A stretch of 42,712 nucleotides of DNA from Acidobacteriota bacterium (GCA_902812365.1 CADDZC010000030.1:1-42712); one strand, 5' to 3'. Positions 22,672-32,115 are shown, numbered from the stretch's first letter. The notes: generated from the sequence alone by a model not told the origin. Program-made: numbers and translations.

Positions 22672-24540
22672 ATGCGTCGAGGCCGTTGGTGGGTGGTGCT
22701 GGTGGTATGGCTGGGCGCGATCCCCGGCTGGGCCGGCCAGAGCGGCAGCTCGTCTTTTTTTCCGCTTAGCGAGGTGCGTCCCGGGCTGAAGGGCGTGGGG
22801 CGCACGATCATTCAAGGCCGGAAGCCTTCCGAGTTCCAGGTGGAGATGCTGGGGGTGCTCGAGAACGTCCTGGCGCCGAAGCACAACGCGATTCTGGCGC
22901 GGTTTTCGGGGGCTGGCCTGGAAAACACCGGCGTGGTGGCGGGCATGAGCGGGAGTCCGGTTTACGTAGGGGGCAAGCTGGTGGGGGCGGTGGCGATTGC
23001 CTTCCCGTTTGCCAAGGAGCCGTACGGACTGATTACCCCCATTGCCGACATGCTCGACGTGGTGCCGGCGACGGACAGCGTCCCGAAGCGGGCGGCGGCC
23101 GCTAACCCGGGGATCGACTGGCGGCTGGTGCCAATTCCCGGCCGAGATGAGGCGCGGCTGATCCCCGACCCGCGCGCGGCGAGTCCGGTCTGGCCGTTGC
23201 CTGGGGGAGAGAACGGCGCCTCCGAGTGGGTAGCCAAGAGCCGGCTGCCGTTGCGCTTTGGTGGATTTGACAAGGCGGCGGTGGAAGCCTACGCCCCTTA
23301 CTTCCGCTGGATGGGCTTCGAACCGATGGTCGGCGGCGGGTGGTCGGGTGTTCTGCCGGCCGCGGCCGCGGGAGGTGAGCCGTTCGCGGATACTGACATC
23401 GAGCCCGGCTCGATGATCAGCCTGATGTTCGTGCGCGGCGACCTCAACTTAAATGCCGATTGTACAGTCACTTACACGAATGGCAAGGACCTTTACGCCT
23501 GCGGCCACCAGGTGTTCTTGACCGGCCCCACGGCCGTCCCGTTTGCCAAGGCGGAGGTTCTGGCCACGGTTCCGAGCCTGGCGACGTCGTTTAAGATCGA
23601 CGCTCCGGGCCCACTGGTGGGGACGATCCGGCAGGACCGGTTCGGGGCGATCTACGGGGTGCTGGGCGATCGAGCGTCAGGGATTCCCGTCCACATTCAT
23701 CTGAGCTCAACTCTTAACCGCAATGATGACTATAACTTCCAGGTGGCCGAGGTTCCGTTCCTTTCGCCTCTGCTGCTGAACTTGGGGATTGTCTCCGCCG
23801 TTCAGGCCACCGAGCGGACCATGGGTCCGTCGACGCTGGATTTGAGCGGAGCGATCCAGCTTTCGAACGGCGACTCGATCCGGGTGGATGATACCGTCTC
23901 ATCGGAGGCGGGGGCGGCGAACGGAGTGGGGGCCGTCATCGCCACGCCGTTGAACTACGTTTTGAATAGCGGCTTCCAAGGCCTTGAAATTAAATCAATT
24001 AACCTGAATATCCGGGCGGAGAATCAGAACCGCGTGGCCCGCGTCGAGCAGGTGTGGAGCACCGCCTCAGAGGTGCGTCCGGGTGAAAAAATTGAAGTGA
24101 CGGCTCTCCTGCGAACTCCTTGGGGCGAAACCCTCACGGAAAAAATCCCAGTCACCATCCCCGACAGCGTCACGGACAAGCGTTTATCCCTGGTGGTGGG
24201 CAGCGGCACCAGCCTGAATATGCTCGAAGGACGGCTGACGGCCCTCACCTCCCCACCCCGTGACGCCCACCAGCTGGTGAAGGCACTCAATCGGATGCGG
24301 CGGAATAATCGGGTGTACGCTCTGCTCATGGCCCCACAACGCTCGTTGGTGCTGCAGGGAGACGAGTTCCCGTCCCCGCCACCCTCCCTCCTGCAGATGT
24401 TCCTGGCTGACCCTGCCGCCTCCAGCCGAATGACCTTCAGCGGGACGTCGGTGATTGCGGATGACGAAACTGAACCGACGCCGTACACGATCCAGGGCGA
24501 TCAGACCCTCTACTTGAACGTGGCCGACACTGGACGATAG
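22672..24540 (+). CDS. Secreted SpoIVB-type S55 peptidase domain protein
   Basis: A 622-residue exported protein. The signal peptide is MRRGRWWVVLVVWLGAIPGW, ending near AGQ. Residues about 30-110 carry the S55 signature: FPLSEVRPGLKGVGRT, then VAGMSGSPVYVGGKLVGAVA with probable nucleophile Ser95. In Firmicutes SpoIVB this serine protease signals across the forespore membrane, but such domains also occur in non-sporulating Acidobacteria with unknown substrates. The remaining 500 residues are beta-rich, with a second block EPGSMISLMFVRGDLNLNADC resembling the rest of the S55 fold. No PDZ domain was recognised. It has its own promoter and lies 146 nt before a secreted beta-propeller gene. The protease may be structural if the catalytic triad is incomplete; His and Asp were not assigned. 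Confidence 0.8.
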   Translation: MRRGRWWVVLVVWLGAIPGWAGQSGSSSFFPLSEVRPGLKGVGRTIIQGRKPSEFQVEMLGVLENVLAPKHNAILARFSGAGLENTGVVAGMSGSPVYVGGKLVGAVAIAFPFAKEPYGLITPIADMLDVVPATDSVPKRAAAANPGIDWRLVPIPGRDEARLIPDPRAASPVWPLPGGENGASEWVAKSRLPLRFGGFDKAAVEAYAPYFRWMGFEPMVGGGWSGVLPAAAAGGEPFADTDIEPGSMISLMFVRGDLNLNADCTVTYTNGKDLYACGHQVFLTGPTAVPFAKAEVLATVPSLATSFKIDAPGPLVGTIRQDRFGAIYGVLGDRASGIPVHIHLSSTLNRNDDYNFQVAEVPFLSPLLLNLGIVSAVQATERTMGPSTLDLSGAIQLSNGDSIRVDDTVSSEAGAANGVGAVIATPLNYVLNSGFQGLEIKSINLNIRAENQNRVARVEQVWSTASEVRPGEKIEVTALLRTPWGETLTEKIPVTIPDSVTDKRLSLVVGSGTSLNMLEGRLTALTSPPRDAHQLVKALNRMRRNNRVYALLMAPQRSLVLQGDEFPSPPPSLLQMFLADPAASSRMTFSGTSVIADDETEPTPYTIQGDQTLYLNVADTGR

Positions 24541-24686
24541 CCAGGCTGGCAGGGCGGTGGAACGAGGCGGGGTGGAATCAGTTATGTTGTTGATAATTAT
24601 AAGTTTATACGGATCAATGCAGAGCTCGCTCGGAACCGAGTTTCGAGCCTGTCTGCTCCTCTAGGCGCAACGTGAAAGGGCACGAA

Positions 24687-26990
24687 ATGAAGGGCGTCAA
24701 ACGGACCTGGTGGCTGGCAGCGGCGATGATCAGCCTGCCGCTCATACTGGGGGCCACACAAACCGAGTTCTGGCAGGTCGGCACTTTCGGTGATTTTCTG
24801 AAGGGAAACCTCAAAGGCGTGTCGTTGTCGAAAGAGGGGGATCTGCGGCTGGCTCCTGCCGCCGAGGCCATCTTTAACCCAGAACAGACTCTGGCTCTAT
24901 CACTTACAGCCGATTCACGCGGTAACTTGTACGTGGGCACCGGCCACGAAGGCAAAGTGTTCCGCGTGGAACCGAATGGCCAAGGCAAGCTGCTTTTTCA
25001 GGCTCCCGAGCCGGAAATCCTGGCGCTAGCGATAGGACCGGACGGCGATCTCTATGCCGCGAGCTCGCCCGAGGGAAAGATATATCGGATCACACCGGAT
25101 GGTAAGTCCAGCGTTTTCTACGACCCACGGGCGAAATACATCTGGGCGCTGGCGTTTGACCGCGAGGGCCAGTTGTACGTCGGAACGGGCGATCATGGCC
25201 TCATCCTCAAAATCGATCCGACCGGCAAGGGTAACGTGTTTTTTGACAGCCACCAGACCCACATCATGTGTCTCACGTTTGACCACGAGGGCAACCTGCT
25301 GGCTGGCAGCGAGCCGAACGGTTTGGTGTATCGCCTGGACCCGACCGGCAAAGCTTTCGTGCTCTATCAGTCCAATCTACCGGAAATTCATTCTCTTGCA
25401 ACCGATTCACAGGGAAGGATTTACGCCGCCGCCCTGGGCGGCTTGGGCAATCGCGGTACCCCCCAGTTCTTCGCGCCCCGACCGGCCACGACTCCGCTCG
25501 AGGGCGGGGTGACGACGGTCACCGTCACCGCCTCCACCGACGATGAATCGGACGAGGCCGACCAGCCGCACCAGCAACCCCAGCCGCCCCCTTCCCAACC
25601 CCGTCCACCCGCCCGTCAGCAACCGGCTCCACCCAGTTTTAACCTGGCGAATCCAGCCGGCTCACCCTTCTCCCTCACCAATATGGCGCAAGGCAAGGGG
25701 GCGTTGATCGAGATTCTGCCCGACTATTCGATTGAAACGCTATGGAGTTCCGACCGCGAGAGCATTTTCGGATTGGCGGTGCGGGGGTCGGATATCGTGT
25801 TTTCCACCGATGGGGACGGCCGCATCTTTGAACTGAGGCCTTCACCGGATGGCCGGCAGTTGACGCTGATGACCGAAACCCGCGAATCGCTGGCCACCCG
25901 CCTGCTCCTTGCCGGCAACAACCTGTACGTGGCAACCAGCAATATCGCCAAGCTCTTCCGAATCGGCCCCGGACTCGGCCAGGAAGGGGAGTACGAGTCG
26001 GAGGTGAAGGATACGCGGTTTGTATCGCGCTGGGGCGTGCTGTCCTGGCGCGGTGAGGTTCCGGCGGGCACCTCACTTGAGTTTTTCACCCGTTCGGGGA
26101 ACTCCGAGCGTCCGGACGGCACCTGGAGCGAGTGGTCCGGCCCTTACGCGGGCCGAGACGCGGTCCCCATCAAGAGCCCGCCCGCTCGCTACATCCAATG
26201 GAAGGCGGTTTTTAAAGGCCGGGGCCAAGCCAGTCCGACGCTGAACGATGTGACCATTTCTTACTTGAACCAGAACCTGGCCCCCGAGATTCGATTTCTG
26301 AACGTATCGACCGCCGGCGAGCGCACCGGGCCGTCCGGCGCGCCGGGGCCTCCGGCCGTCACGACGGTCAACGGCGTTACCGTGTCCAGCGCGCCGCCCG
26401 GGACCTTCGATCCCCCAACCTCGCCCGCCGGCCCGCCCCCCAGGGTCACGACGACCATCAGTTGGCAGGCGGAGGATCCGAACGGCGATCAACTGGTCTA
26501 TTCGCTCTATTTGAAGTCGTCGAATGAGAGTGACTGGCACTTGGTGAAGGACAAGCTTCACGAGACCAGCTACACGCTCGACCCCGACTCCTTAGCCGAC
26601 GGCCAATATACGGCCCGGCTGGTGGCCTCCGACGCCCCATCGAACCCTCCTGGGGCCGCGCGGCAGGCCGAGCTGGTGAGCGCTCCGTTTTGGATCGATA
26701 ATTCCCCGCCCCGCATCCGCGAGGTCAGCCGGCAAGTGGCGGGACCGAGGGCCGAGGTGCACTTCGAGGCGGAGACTAATCTTTCGCCGTTGCGCTTTGC
26801 GCAGATATCGATCGATGGCGGGCCGTGGACGGACACCACCTCCGACGACGACATTATCGACTCGCGCCAGGAGACTTTTACGGTGAAGGCGGCCAACCTC
26901 AGTCCGGGCGAACACGTGATCTCGCTGCGGGTGTATGATATCGGGGGAAACGCCGGGGTGGGAACGGCTGTCGTGCGCATCGGCCGATGA
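24687..26990 (+). CDS. Secreted NHL/WD40-like beta-propeller protein with Ig-like C-terminus
   Basis: A 767-residue protein with a signal peptide (KRTWWLAAAMISLPLILGA). Residues 60-270 hold about five propeller blades of the form GxLYVGTGxxGxVYRxxPxG, for example GNLYVGTGHEGKVFRVEPNG and GQLYVGTGDHGLILKIDPTG. A low-complexity Pro/Gln linker near 285-325 is followed by more blades (IFGLAVRGSDIVFSTDGDGR) and then beta-sandwich domains, the last containing ISWQAEDPNGDQLVYSLYL and ending VYDIGGNAGVGTAVVRIGR. These folds usually bind proteins or glycans. The ATG at 24687 is preferred because AAAGGG lies 7 nt upstream; a GTG at 24672 is possible. It is probably linked in function to the S55 gene just upstream. 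Confidence 0.75.
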   Translation: MKGVKRTWWLAAAMISLPLILGATQTEFWQVGTFGDFLKGNLKGVSLSKEGDLRLAPAAEAIFNPEQTLALSLTADSRGNLYVGTGHEGKVFRVEPNGQGKLLFQAPEPEILALAIGPDGDLYAASSPEGKIYRITPDGKSSVFYDPRAKYIWALAFDREGQLYVGTGDHGLILKIDPTGKGNVFFDSHQTHIMCLTFDHEGNLLAGSEPNGLVYRLDPTGKAFVLYQSNLPEIHSLATDSQGRIYAAALGGLGNRGTPQFFAPRPATTPLEGGVTTVTVTASTDDESDEADQPHQQPQPPPSQPRPPARQQPAPPSFNLANPAGSPFSLTNMAQGKGALIEILPDYSIETLWSSDRESIFGLAVRGSDIVFSTDGDGRIFELRPSPDGRQLTLMTETRESLATRLLLAGNNLYVATSNIAKLFRIGPGLGQEGEYESEVKDTRFVSRWGVLSWRGEVPAGTSLEFFTRSGNSERPDGTWSEWSGPYAGRDAVPIKSPPARYIQWKAVFKGRGQASPTLNDVTISYLNQNLAPEIRFLNVSTAGERTGPSGAPGPPAVTTVNGVTVSSAPPGTFDPPTSPAGPPPRVTTTISWQAEDPNGDQLVYSLYLKSSNESDWHLVKDKLHETSYTLDPDSLADGQYTARLVASDAPSNPPGAARQAELVSAPFWIDNSPPRIREVSRQVAGPRAEVHFEAETNLSPLRFAQISIDGGPWTDTTSDDDIIDSRQETFTVKAANLSPGEHVISLRVYDIGGNAGVGTAVVRIGR

Positions 26991-27210
26991 ACCCGGCGTG
27001 CCAGGCCGCCGCCAGCCCGCCGTTTCATATTTTTTCTGAGCGGCTGAAACCGAGTTCGAACGGCCGAAAACGCAACCTCGGCGCGGCGGCCGAGCGCTGT
27101 GCGCCGGGTGACCGGAAACTGCCGGCGCCCGTCCTAAGCCCAAGGACAACTCTGACTTCGCGCTTCGCATCACAGCAAACGAGTCTGGGGTGCGGCGCTT
27201 GTAGAATCCA

Positions 27211-27852
27211 TTGAGCCCACACCAGAACGCAGCGCCCAAGACCGCGTCCGAGAGTCAACTGATCGCGCGGGCCCAGCAGGGAGACGAAGACGCGTTTGCG
27301 GCGCTTTTCGATTTGCACAAGCGGCGCGTTTATTCGCTCTGCCTGCGCATGACGGGCGATGCGGCGGAAGCTGAGGACCTGAGCCAGGAGGCGTTCCTCC
27401 AGCTTTTCCGAAAAATCGGAACGTTTCGCGGCGAGTCGGCGTTTACAACCTGGCTGCACCGGCTCGTGGTGAACGTCGTCCTGATGCACCTGCGCAAGAA
27501 AGGGGTGCAGCAGGTGTCGCTGGACGAACCTGAGGATTCTCAGGAAGGGTCGGTCAACCGCGAATACGGAGACGACGACAAAAGGTTGCTCCACTCGATT
27601 GACCGCATTACACTGGGGCGCGCCATCGAGCAGTTGCCCCGAGGCTACCGGGCGGTGTTCGTGTTGCACGACGTCGAGGGTTACGAGCACAACGAGATCG
27701 CGCAGATCATGAATTGTTCGGTCGGCAACTCAAAATCGCAGTTGCACAAGGCGCGGCTGAAACTGCGGGAGACGCTGCGGGCTTATCAATCGGGCGGCCA
27801 GACAACGACGGTCGCCGATCCAGCATCGGGTGAGAAGGGTAAGGGAAGGTGA
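27211..27852 (+). CDS. ECF-type RNA polymerase sigma factor
   Basis: A 213-residue sigma-70 family factor of the extracytoplasmic-function type. Region 2 spans about 28-95 ([54 protein letters not shown]). Region 4 spans about 140-190 ([20 protein letters not shown], then [20 protein letters not shown]). The start is a TTG at 27211 with no ribosome binding site. A TAGAAT at 27202-27207 lies only 3 nt before it, so either the real start is slightly different or that -10 is spurious. It overlaps the anti-sigma gene by 4 nt, the usual arrangement for a sigma/anti-sigma pair. Confidence 0.9.
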   Translation: MSPHQNAAPKTASESQLIARAQQGDEDAFAALFDLHKRRVYSLCLRMTGDAAEAEDLSQEAFLQLFRKIGTFRGESAFTTWLHRLVVNVVLMHLRKKGVQQVSLDEPEDSQEGSVNREYGDDDKRLLHSIDRITLGRAIEQLPRGYRAVFVLHDVEGYEHNEIAQIMNCSVGNSKSQLHKARLKLRETLRAYQSGGQTTTVADPASGEKGKGR

Positions 27853-28556
27853 CCAGCCGTATGGACGAAAGGGGATCTGCAGGCGGACCGAGCGAGGGAT
27901 GCCGGCAATTCGATTTGGAGTTGGAAGCCTATCTGGAGGGAGAAAGCCGCCCCCAGGTCGAGGAACACGCGCGAAGCTGCCCATTTTGTCACTCCGTTCT
28001 CGCGGACCTCGAACAGATTCTGGCGATGACCCGCCACCTCACCGGCGAGGATGAACCTCCGGCGCGCCTGTGGACGAACGTCCGGGCGGTTCTGATTCAA
28101 GAAGGAATTATCCGCGAGCGGCGGCGGTGGTGGTCGGCGGGATTCTGGCTGCGGCCCGTGCCGGCGGTTTTGGCGGCCGCCCTGGTGGTGCTGGGCCTCG
28201 CTCTGTGGAAGCCTTCCGCTTGGTTTTCGTCCCATACCCATCGCCGCGGTATTTCCCCAGCCTCTGCTCCCTGGCTCGCCCCGGGCGCGGAGCTTTCCGT
28301 GCCCTCCGAGTATCAAGAGATGGCGAGCGCCGTGGACGAAATGCAGAAGGCTTATGAGGCTCAGTCGGCCTCTCTGGATCCGATGACCAAGGCCTCCTTC
28401 GAGAACGGGTTGCGTTCTTTGGACGACGAGATTCGGGAGTGCGCGCACGACGTGCAGCAAGAGCCGGCCGACACGGAGGCGCGCCAATACTTGGTGACGG
28501 CTTATCGCGCCAAGGCCGAGGTGCTCGAGTCCGCTTTGGAGTACACGGGCCGGTAG
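27849..28556 (+). CDS. Zinc-finger anti-sigma factor
   Basis: A 235-residue membrane protein. The N-terminal anti-sigma domain carries the HxxxCxxC zinc motif (His40, Cys44, Cys47 in HARSCPFC), preceded by LEAYLEGE as in ZAS-type proteins. A transmembrane segment follows near residues 107-125 ([16 protein letters not shown]), and the last 100 residues form a probably helical periplasmic domain ([28 protein letters not shown]). It should hold the co-encoded ECF factor at the membrane until a signal releases it. The signal and any protease are not known; the third gene of the operon follows 44 nt later. Confidence 0.85.
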   Translation: MTSRMDERGSAGGPSEGCRQFDLELEAYLEGESRPQVEEHARSCPFCHSVLADLEQILAMTRHLTGEDEPPARLWTNVRAVLIQEGIIRERRRWWSAGFWLRPVPAVLAAALVVLGLALWKPSAWFSSHTHRRGISPASAPWLAPGAELSVPSEYQEMASAVDEMQKAYEAQSASLDPMTKASFENGLRSLDDEIRECAHDVQQEPADTEARQYLVTAYRAKAEVLESALEYTGR

Positions 28557-28600
28557 GCCGAGTGGGGGGAAAGGTGGGGTCTGCGGTGCGGCATCGGCAG

Positions 28601-29479
28601 ATGAAAAGCAAACTCGTCGAGCGATGGAGCGCGGCCGCGGGGTGCGTGGCGCTGGCGGCGGCGGTGGTGGCCGCCAGCGAAACCGCCAGGCTCGATAAGA
28701 CGTATCCGAGCACGTCGTCGCCTCGGATCACGGTTTCCAACCTGGCCGGCAAGGTGACGGTGAAGGGTTGGGACAAGAACCAGGTCCATGCGGTCTGTAC
28801 GTCGGCTTCTCCGCACGTGGAAGTGGACACCGATGCCATGCCGGCCCACGGCGACGCTCAGACCATCCATTTCGCCACGCACGTGCTCGACCCGCAACCC
28901 GGCGCCCAAGACGCGGCGGCCGACTACACGCTGGAGATCCCGGCCGGCTCCAGCCTGGAGGTTCAGAATCCGGAAGGCAGCGTGACGATCGAAGGGTTGC
29001 GCGGTGATGTCTGGGTGGAGTCGGTGGGGGCGCCAGTTTCAGTGGCGGACGTTGCCGGCCACCTGGCCGTGCGCTCGGTCGGCGGGGCGATTGAAGTGAC
29101 GCGGCCTTCGGGGCGCGTCGAGCTCTTCTCGGTCACCGGAGACCTGCGCCTGCTGTCGCCGGCCAGCTCGCAAGTGCGGGCTGAAACGACCTCCGGCCAT
29201 ATTTTTTATCGCGGGGACTTTGCCCCCTCCGGCGACTACGTGCTGAGCTCTTACCGGGGCGATGTGGACGTGCTGTGCCCGTCAACAGCTTCGTTTCAGC
29301 TCCGAGCCCGCACCGTGCGCGGCAAGCCTGAGGTTGACCCGGCCCTTCGCCTGAACCGCCCGGAGCACCACATGCCCCAGGGATACGGCAGCGCCATCTT
29401 TGGTTTTCGGAATTCCGGCGCCGCCACCGTCGAACTGCGATCCTACAGCGGCAACATTCACGTGCGTGCCGACCGGTAA
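28601..29479 (+). CDS. DUF4097-type beta-repeat secreted protein
   Basis: A 292-residue protein with an N-terminal hydrophobic export signal (VERWSAAAGCVALAAAVVAA). The body is a repetitive beta-helix-like structure typical of the DUF4097/adhesin-like family: ITVSNLAGKVTVKGWDKNQV, GSVTIEGLRGDVWVESVGAP, SVADVAGHLAVRSVGGAIEV. Such proteins often follow ECF sigma/anti-sigma pairs in Acidobacteria and Bacteroidetes; their role is undefined. The ATG at 28601 is used; a GTG at 28586 with AGGTGGGG upstream is a fair alternative adding five residues. A terminator-like hairpin follows. Confidence 0.78.
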   Translation: MKSKLVERWSAAAGCVALAAAVVAASETARLDKTYPSTSSPRITVSNLAGKVTVKGWDKNQVHAVCTSASPHVEVDTDAMPAHGDAQTIHFATHVLDPQPGAQDAAADYTLEIPAGSSLEVQNPEGSVTIEGLRGDVWVESVGAPVSVADVAGHLAVRSVGGAIEVTRPSGRVELFSVTGDLRLLSPASSQVRAETTSGHIFYRGDFAPSGDYVLSSYRGDVDVLCPSTASFQLRARTVRGKPEVDPALRLNRPEHHMPQGYGSAIFGFRNSGAATVELRSYSGNIHVRADR

Positions 29480-29511
29480 AAGCGCCGGCTCGGGGCCGCC
29501 GTCGCGCTCGC

Positions 29512-29551
29512 CGGCGGGCAGGCCCGAAGGGCGGGCAGCCGTCTTTTTTTT
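29512..29551 (+). terminator. Probable terminator after the sigma/anti-sigma/DUF4097 operon
   Basis: A GC-rich structure (CGGC with GCCG outside, GCCC-GAA-GGGC inside, separated by an imperfect internal loop) ends 2 nt before a run of eight T at 29544-29551. The stem is imperfect but the T-run is long. Confidence 0.45.
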
Positions 29552-29578
29552 GCTCCAGCGTCCCCCAGAGTGTAGAAT
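29550..29578 (+). promoter_or_regulatory. Candidate aroK promoter
   Basis: TTGCTC (29550-29555), 17 nt, TAGAAT (29573-29578). The aroK ATG lies 11 nt after the -10 box with no clear ribosome binding site, suggesting a short-leader or leaderless mRNA. The -35 overlaps the T-run of the preceding terminator. Confidence 0.4.
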
Positions 29579-29589
29579 GTCGATCGGCA

Positions 29590-30102
29590 ATGTCTCGCCA
29601 TCGTCGCCGGCTCCTCTATCTGACGGGTTTCATGGGCAGCGGGAAGTCCACGGTGGGCGCCCTGGTGGCGGGGCGGCTCCACTGGCCCTTCATCGATCTG
29701 GACGCCACGATTGAAGCGGGCCAGGGCGTGACCATCCGCGACATTTTTGAGAACGCCGGGGAGGCCTTTTTCCGCGAGCTAGAGCGGGCCGCGCTCGTCG
29801 AGATCTCGAAAACCGAGCCGGCGGTGATCGCGCTGGGAGGCGGAACGATGGCGCAGCCCATGAACCTGGACCTGATCCGCGAGGCGGGCGGGGCCACCGT
29901 CTGGCTTGACTCGCCGGTCGAGGAACTGCGCCGGCGCTGCGAAGGCATGCACAATCGGCCTCTATTCCGCGACGCGGCGAGCTTCCACCGGCTCTATCAG
30001 GAGCGCCTGCCCTACTATCGCCTGGCCGATTACCGCGTCGCGACGGCGGGGCTGAGCCCGGAGGAGGTGGCGGAGCGGGTTTTGGAGTTGAAGATTTTCT
30101 AG
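29590..30102 (+). CDS. aroK: Shikimate kinase
   Basis: Shikimate kinase phosphorylates the 3-hydroxyl of shikimate with ATP in the aromatic amino-acid pathway. The 170-residue protein has Walker A GFMGSGKST (residues 13-21), the substrate-site FIDLDATIE, a RDIFENAGEAFFRELE segment, IALGGGTM, and the lid region with NRPLF. All key residues expected of the family are there and length is normal. It stands alone; no other aro gene is adjacent. It converges on the LuxR-type gene 28 nt downstream. Confidence 0.95.
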   Translation: MSRHRRRLLYLTGFMGSGKSTVGALVAGRLHWPFIDLDATIEAGQGVTIRDIFENAGEAFFRELERAALVEISKTEPAVIALGGGTMAQPMNLDLIREAGGATVWLDSPVEELRRRCEGMHNRPLFRDAASFHRLYQERLPYYRLADYRVATAGLSPEEVAERVLELKIF

Positions 30103-30129
30103 AGGCCGGGCCGCTCGAACCGGAAGGTT

Positions 30130-30900
30130 TTAGGCGGCGGGGGGAAGTTCGAGGCGGCGGTGGAGGGCGAAGAGCACCAGTTCCAGGCGGTCGGAGACGC
30201 CCACCTTGTCATAAATCGAGCGCAGGTGATTCTTGACCGTCTGCTCGGTAATCGACATCCGTTCGGCGATTTCGCGGTTCCGCCAGCCGAGGATGAGATA
30301 GCTGATCACCAGGCGCTCCCGCGCCGTCAGTAGGTCCACCGGCCGCGCGCCGGCTTGGGTCTGATCCAGCAACTTGGCGATTTGGGCCACCTGCTTTTTG
30401 GGCAGCCAAATCTCGTTGTCGACGACCTTGCGGGCGCACCGCACAAACAGCGCCGGATCCGTGGACCTCAGGATCACCCCGGAAGCGCTGCACTTCACGG
30501 CCGTTACCGCCTCCTCTTCGTTGAAGACCGACGCCGTCAGCATGATCTTGGACGCGGGCGAGGCCCGCCGCAGATCGACCAACAGCGGCGTGGGATTGTC
30601 TCCCAGAAGGTCGCGCTGAACGAAAACCACGTCGGGCTTGAGCCGCTCGACGAGGGCGAGCGCCTCGGCTCCCTCCTGGGCTTGGGCCACCACCCGCAGA
30701 TCGGGCTCAGCGTCAAAAATCTTGCCGAGACCGATGCGGAAAACGGTCTCGCGGTCGGCGATCAGAATGCGGATTGTGGGTCGGGCGCCGTTCCCATTCG
30801 CCCCGCCGGCCGCCGCCCGAACGGATTCCGCCGCCGGCCGCGACGCGGAGCGGCGAGCGCCGGAGGAGAGGGCGCGGGCGTGGGGTTTGGCGCTGCTCAT
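30130..30900 (-). CDS. NarL/LuxR-type regulator with degenerate receiver domain
   Basis: A 256-residue regulator. A disordered N-terminus of 40 residues precedes a receiver-like domain (about 42-160) and a LuxR-type helix-turn-helix (about 185-250; LTARERLVISYLILGWRNRE, then ITEQTVKNHLRSIYDKVGVS). The receiver lacks the usual phosphorylation residues: the acceptor Asp position is Gln95 (PDVVFVQ), the acidic pair is Asp49-Arg50 instead of Asp-Asp, and the conserved Lys is Arg145. It is therefore likely phosphorylation-independent. No histidine kinase gene is adjacent. Targets are unknown. Confidence 0.88.
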   Translation of the reverse strand: MSSAKPHARALSSGARRSASRPAAESVRAAAGGANGNGARPTIRILIADRETVFRIGLGKIFDAEPDLRVVAQAQEGAEALALVERLKPDVVFVQRDLLGDNPTPLLVDLRRASPASKIMLTASVFNEEEAVTAVKCSASGVILRSTDPALFVRCARKVVDNEIWLPKKQVAQIAKLLDQTQAGARPVDLLTARERLVISYLILGWRNREIAERMSITEQTVKNHLRSIYDKVGVSDRLELVLFALHRRLELPPAA

Positions 30901-31031
30901 CAGTGCCTGCTTGGTGCCCCGGCCTGCGGGATTGCCGCGCCCCCGCGTTCGTTGCTACGCTAGCGGAGGACCGCCGGCATCACGCCAGCCGTGGGGCATC
31001 CTCCTGATTATCGGCGGGCCGGGAGCGCATC

Positions 31032-32075
31032 ATGAGATTGGGTGAACTCGCGCAACGCTTGGGCTGCCAACTGGAAGGCCCGCCCGAGATCGAGATCAGC
31101 GGCGTGGCGGGACTCGAGGAAGCCCTGCCGAGCGAAGTCTCGTTCTTCTCCAATCGCCGGTATTACCGGCAGGCGCTGGAAACGCGGGCGGCGGCGGTGA
31201 TCGTGGGCCCGACAGAGCAACTGAGCGGCCGGCCGCTGTTGCGTTCGGCGAACCCCTATCTGTCATTTGCCCAGGCCATCGACCTGTTTCACCCTCCCCG
31301 GCGGCCGGCACCGGGCGTTCATCCGACGGCGGTGATTGCGCCGGACGTGAAAATCGGGCGGAACGCCTCGATTGGCGCCTACGTCGTCATCGAGGAAGGC
31401 GTCACGCTGGGGGACGACTGCGTGCTCAAGCCCTTCGTCGTCATCTACCGCGGCGCGCGCATCGGCCACCGCTTCTTCGCCCACTCCCACGCCGTCGTGC
31501 GCGAGGAGGTCGAGATTGGCGACGACGTGATCTTGCAGAATGGCGCGGTGGTGGGGGCCGACGGCTTCGGATTCGCCCGGCAGGATGACGGCTCGTATTA
31601 CAAGATCACGGCTGCGGGGTCGGCTATCGTCGAGGACGGGGTCGAAATCCAAGCCCATTCGTGTATCGACCGGGCTACGGTCGGCGTGACCCGGCTCCGG
31701 CGTGGCGTCAAGGTGGACAACCTGGTGCAGGTGGGGCACAGTTGCGACATCGGCCAAAATACGTTGATTTGCGGGCAAGCCGGGCTGGCCGGAAGCTGCA
31801 AAGTGGGGCGGCAGGTGGTGCTGGCCGGCCAAGTGGGCCTGGCGGGCCATCTCACGATCGGCGACCATGTGATCGCGACGGCCCAGACGGGCATTCCCTC
31901 CGACGTTGAATCTCACCGGATCGTCTCTGGGTCGCCGGCGATGGATCACGCTCGCTGGCTCAAATGCGTGGCCGGGTATGCCCGGCTGCCGGAACTTTAC
32001 GCCGCGTTTCGGAAGATGCGAGCAGGTCAAGCCAACAAGATGCCAGACGGGCCGGGATCGCCCGGCGAAGCCTAA
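31032..32075 (+). CDS. lpxD: UDP-3-O-acylglucosamine N-acyltransferase
   Basis: LpxD adds the second acyl chain, from acyl-ACP, to UDP-3-O-acylglucosamine in lipid A synthesis. The 347-residue protein has the N-terminal uridine-binding domain (MRLGELAQRLGCQLEG, EVSFFSNRRYYRQA) and a left-handed beta-helix of hexapeptide repeats from about 95 to 310. The catalytic histidine is expected at His236 (VDNLVQVGHSCDIG). DGFGFA near 177 and SCIDRATVG near 210 are family signatures. Its presence shows a Gram-negative envelope. No lpxA, lpxB or fabZ lies beside it, so this copy is outside the usual lpx cluster. It converges on plsC. Confidence 0.94.
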   Translation: MRLGELAQRLGCQLEGPPEIEISGVAGLEEALPSEVSFFSNRRYYRQALETRAAAVIVGPTEQLSGRPLLRSANPYLSFAQAIDLFHPPRRPAPGVHPTAVIAPDVKIGRNASIGAYVVIEEGVTLGDDCVLKPFVVIYRGARIGHRFFAHSHAVVREEVEIGDDVILQNGAVVGADGFGFARQDDGSYYKITAAGSAIVEDGVEIQAHSCIDRATVGVTRLRRGVKVDNLVQVGHSCDIGQNTLICGQAGLAGSCKVGRQVVLAGQVGLAGHLTIGDHVIATAQTGIPSDVESHRIVSGSPAMDHARWLKCVAGYARLPELYAAFRKMRAGQANKMPDGPGSPGEA

Positions 32076-32115
32076 GCGCGGGTGCCCGCCGGCGGCTTCT
32101 GGCGCCCGGCCGCCC

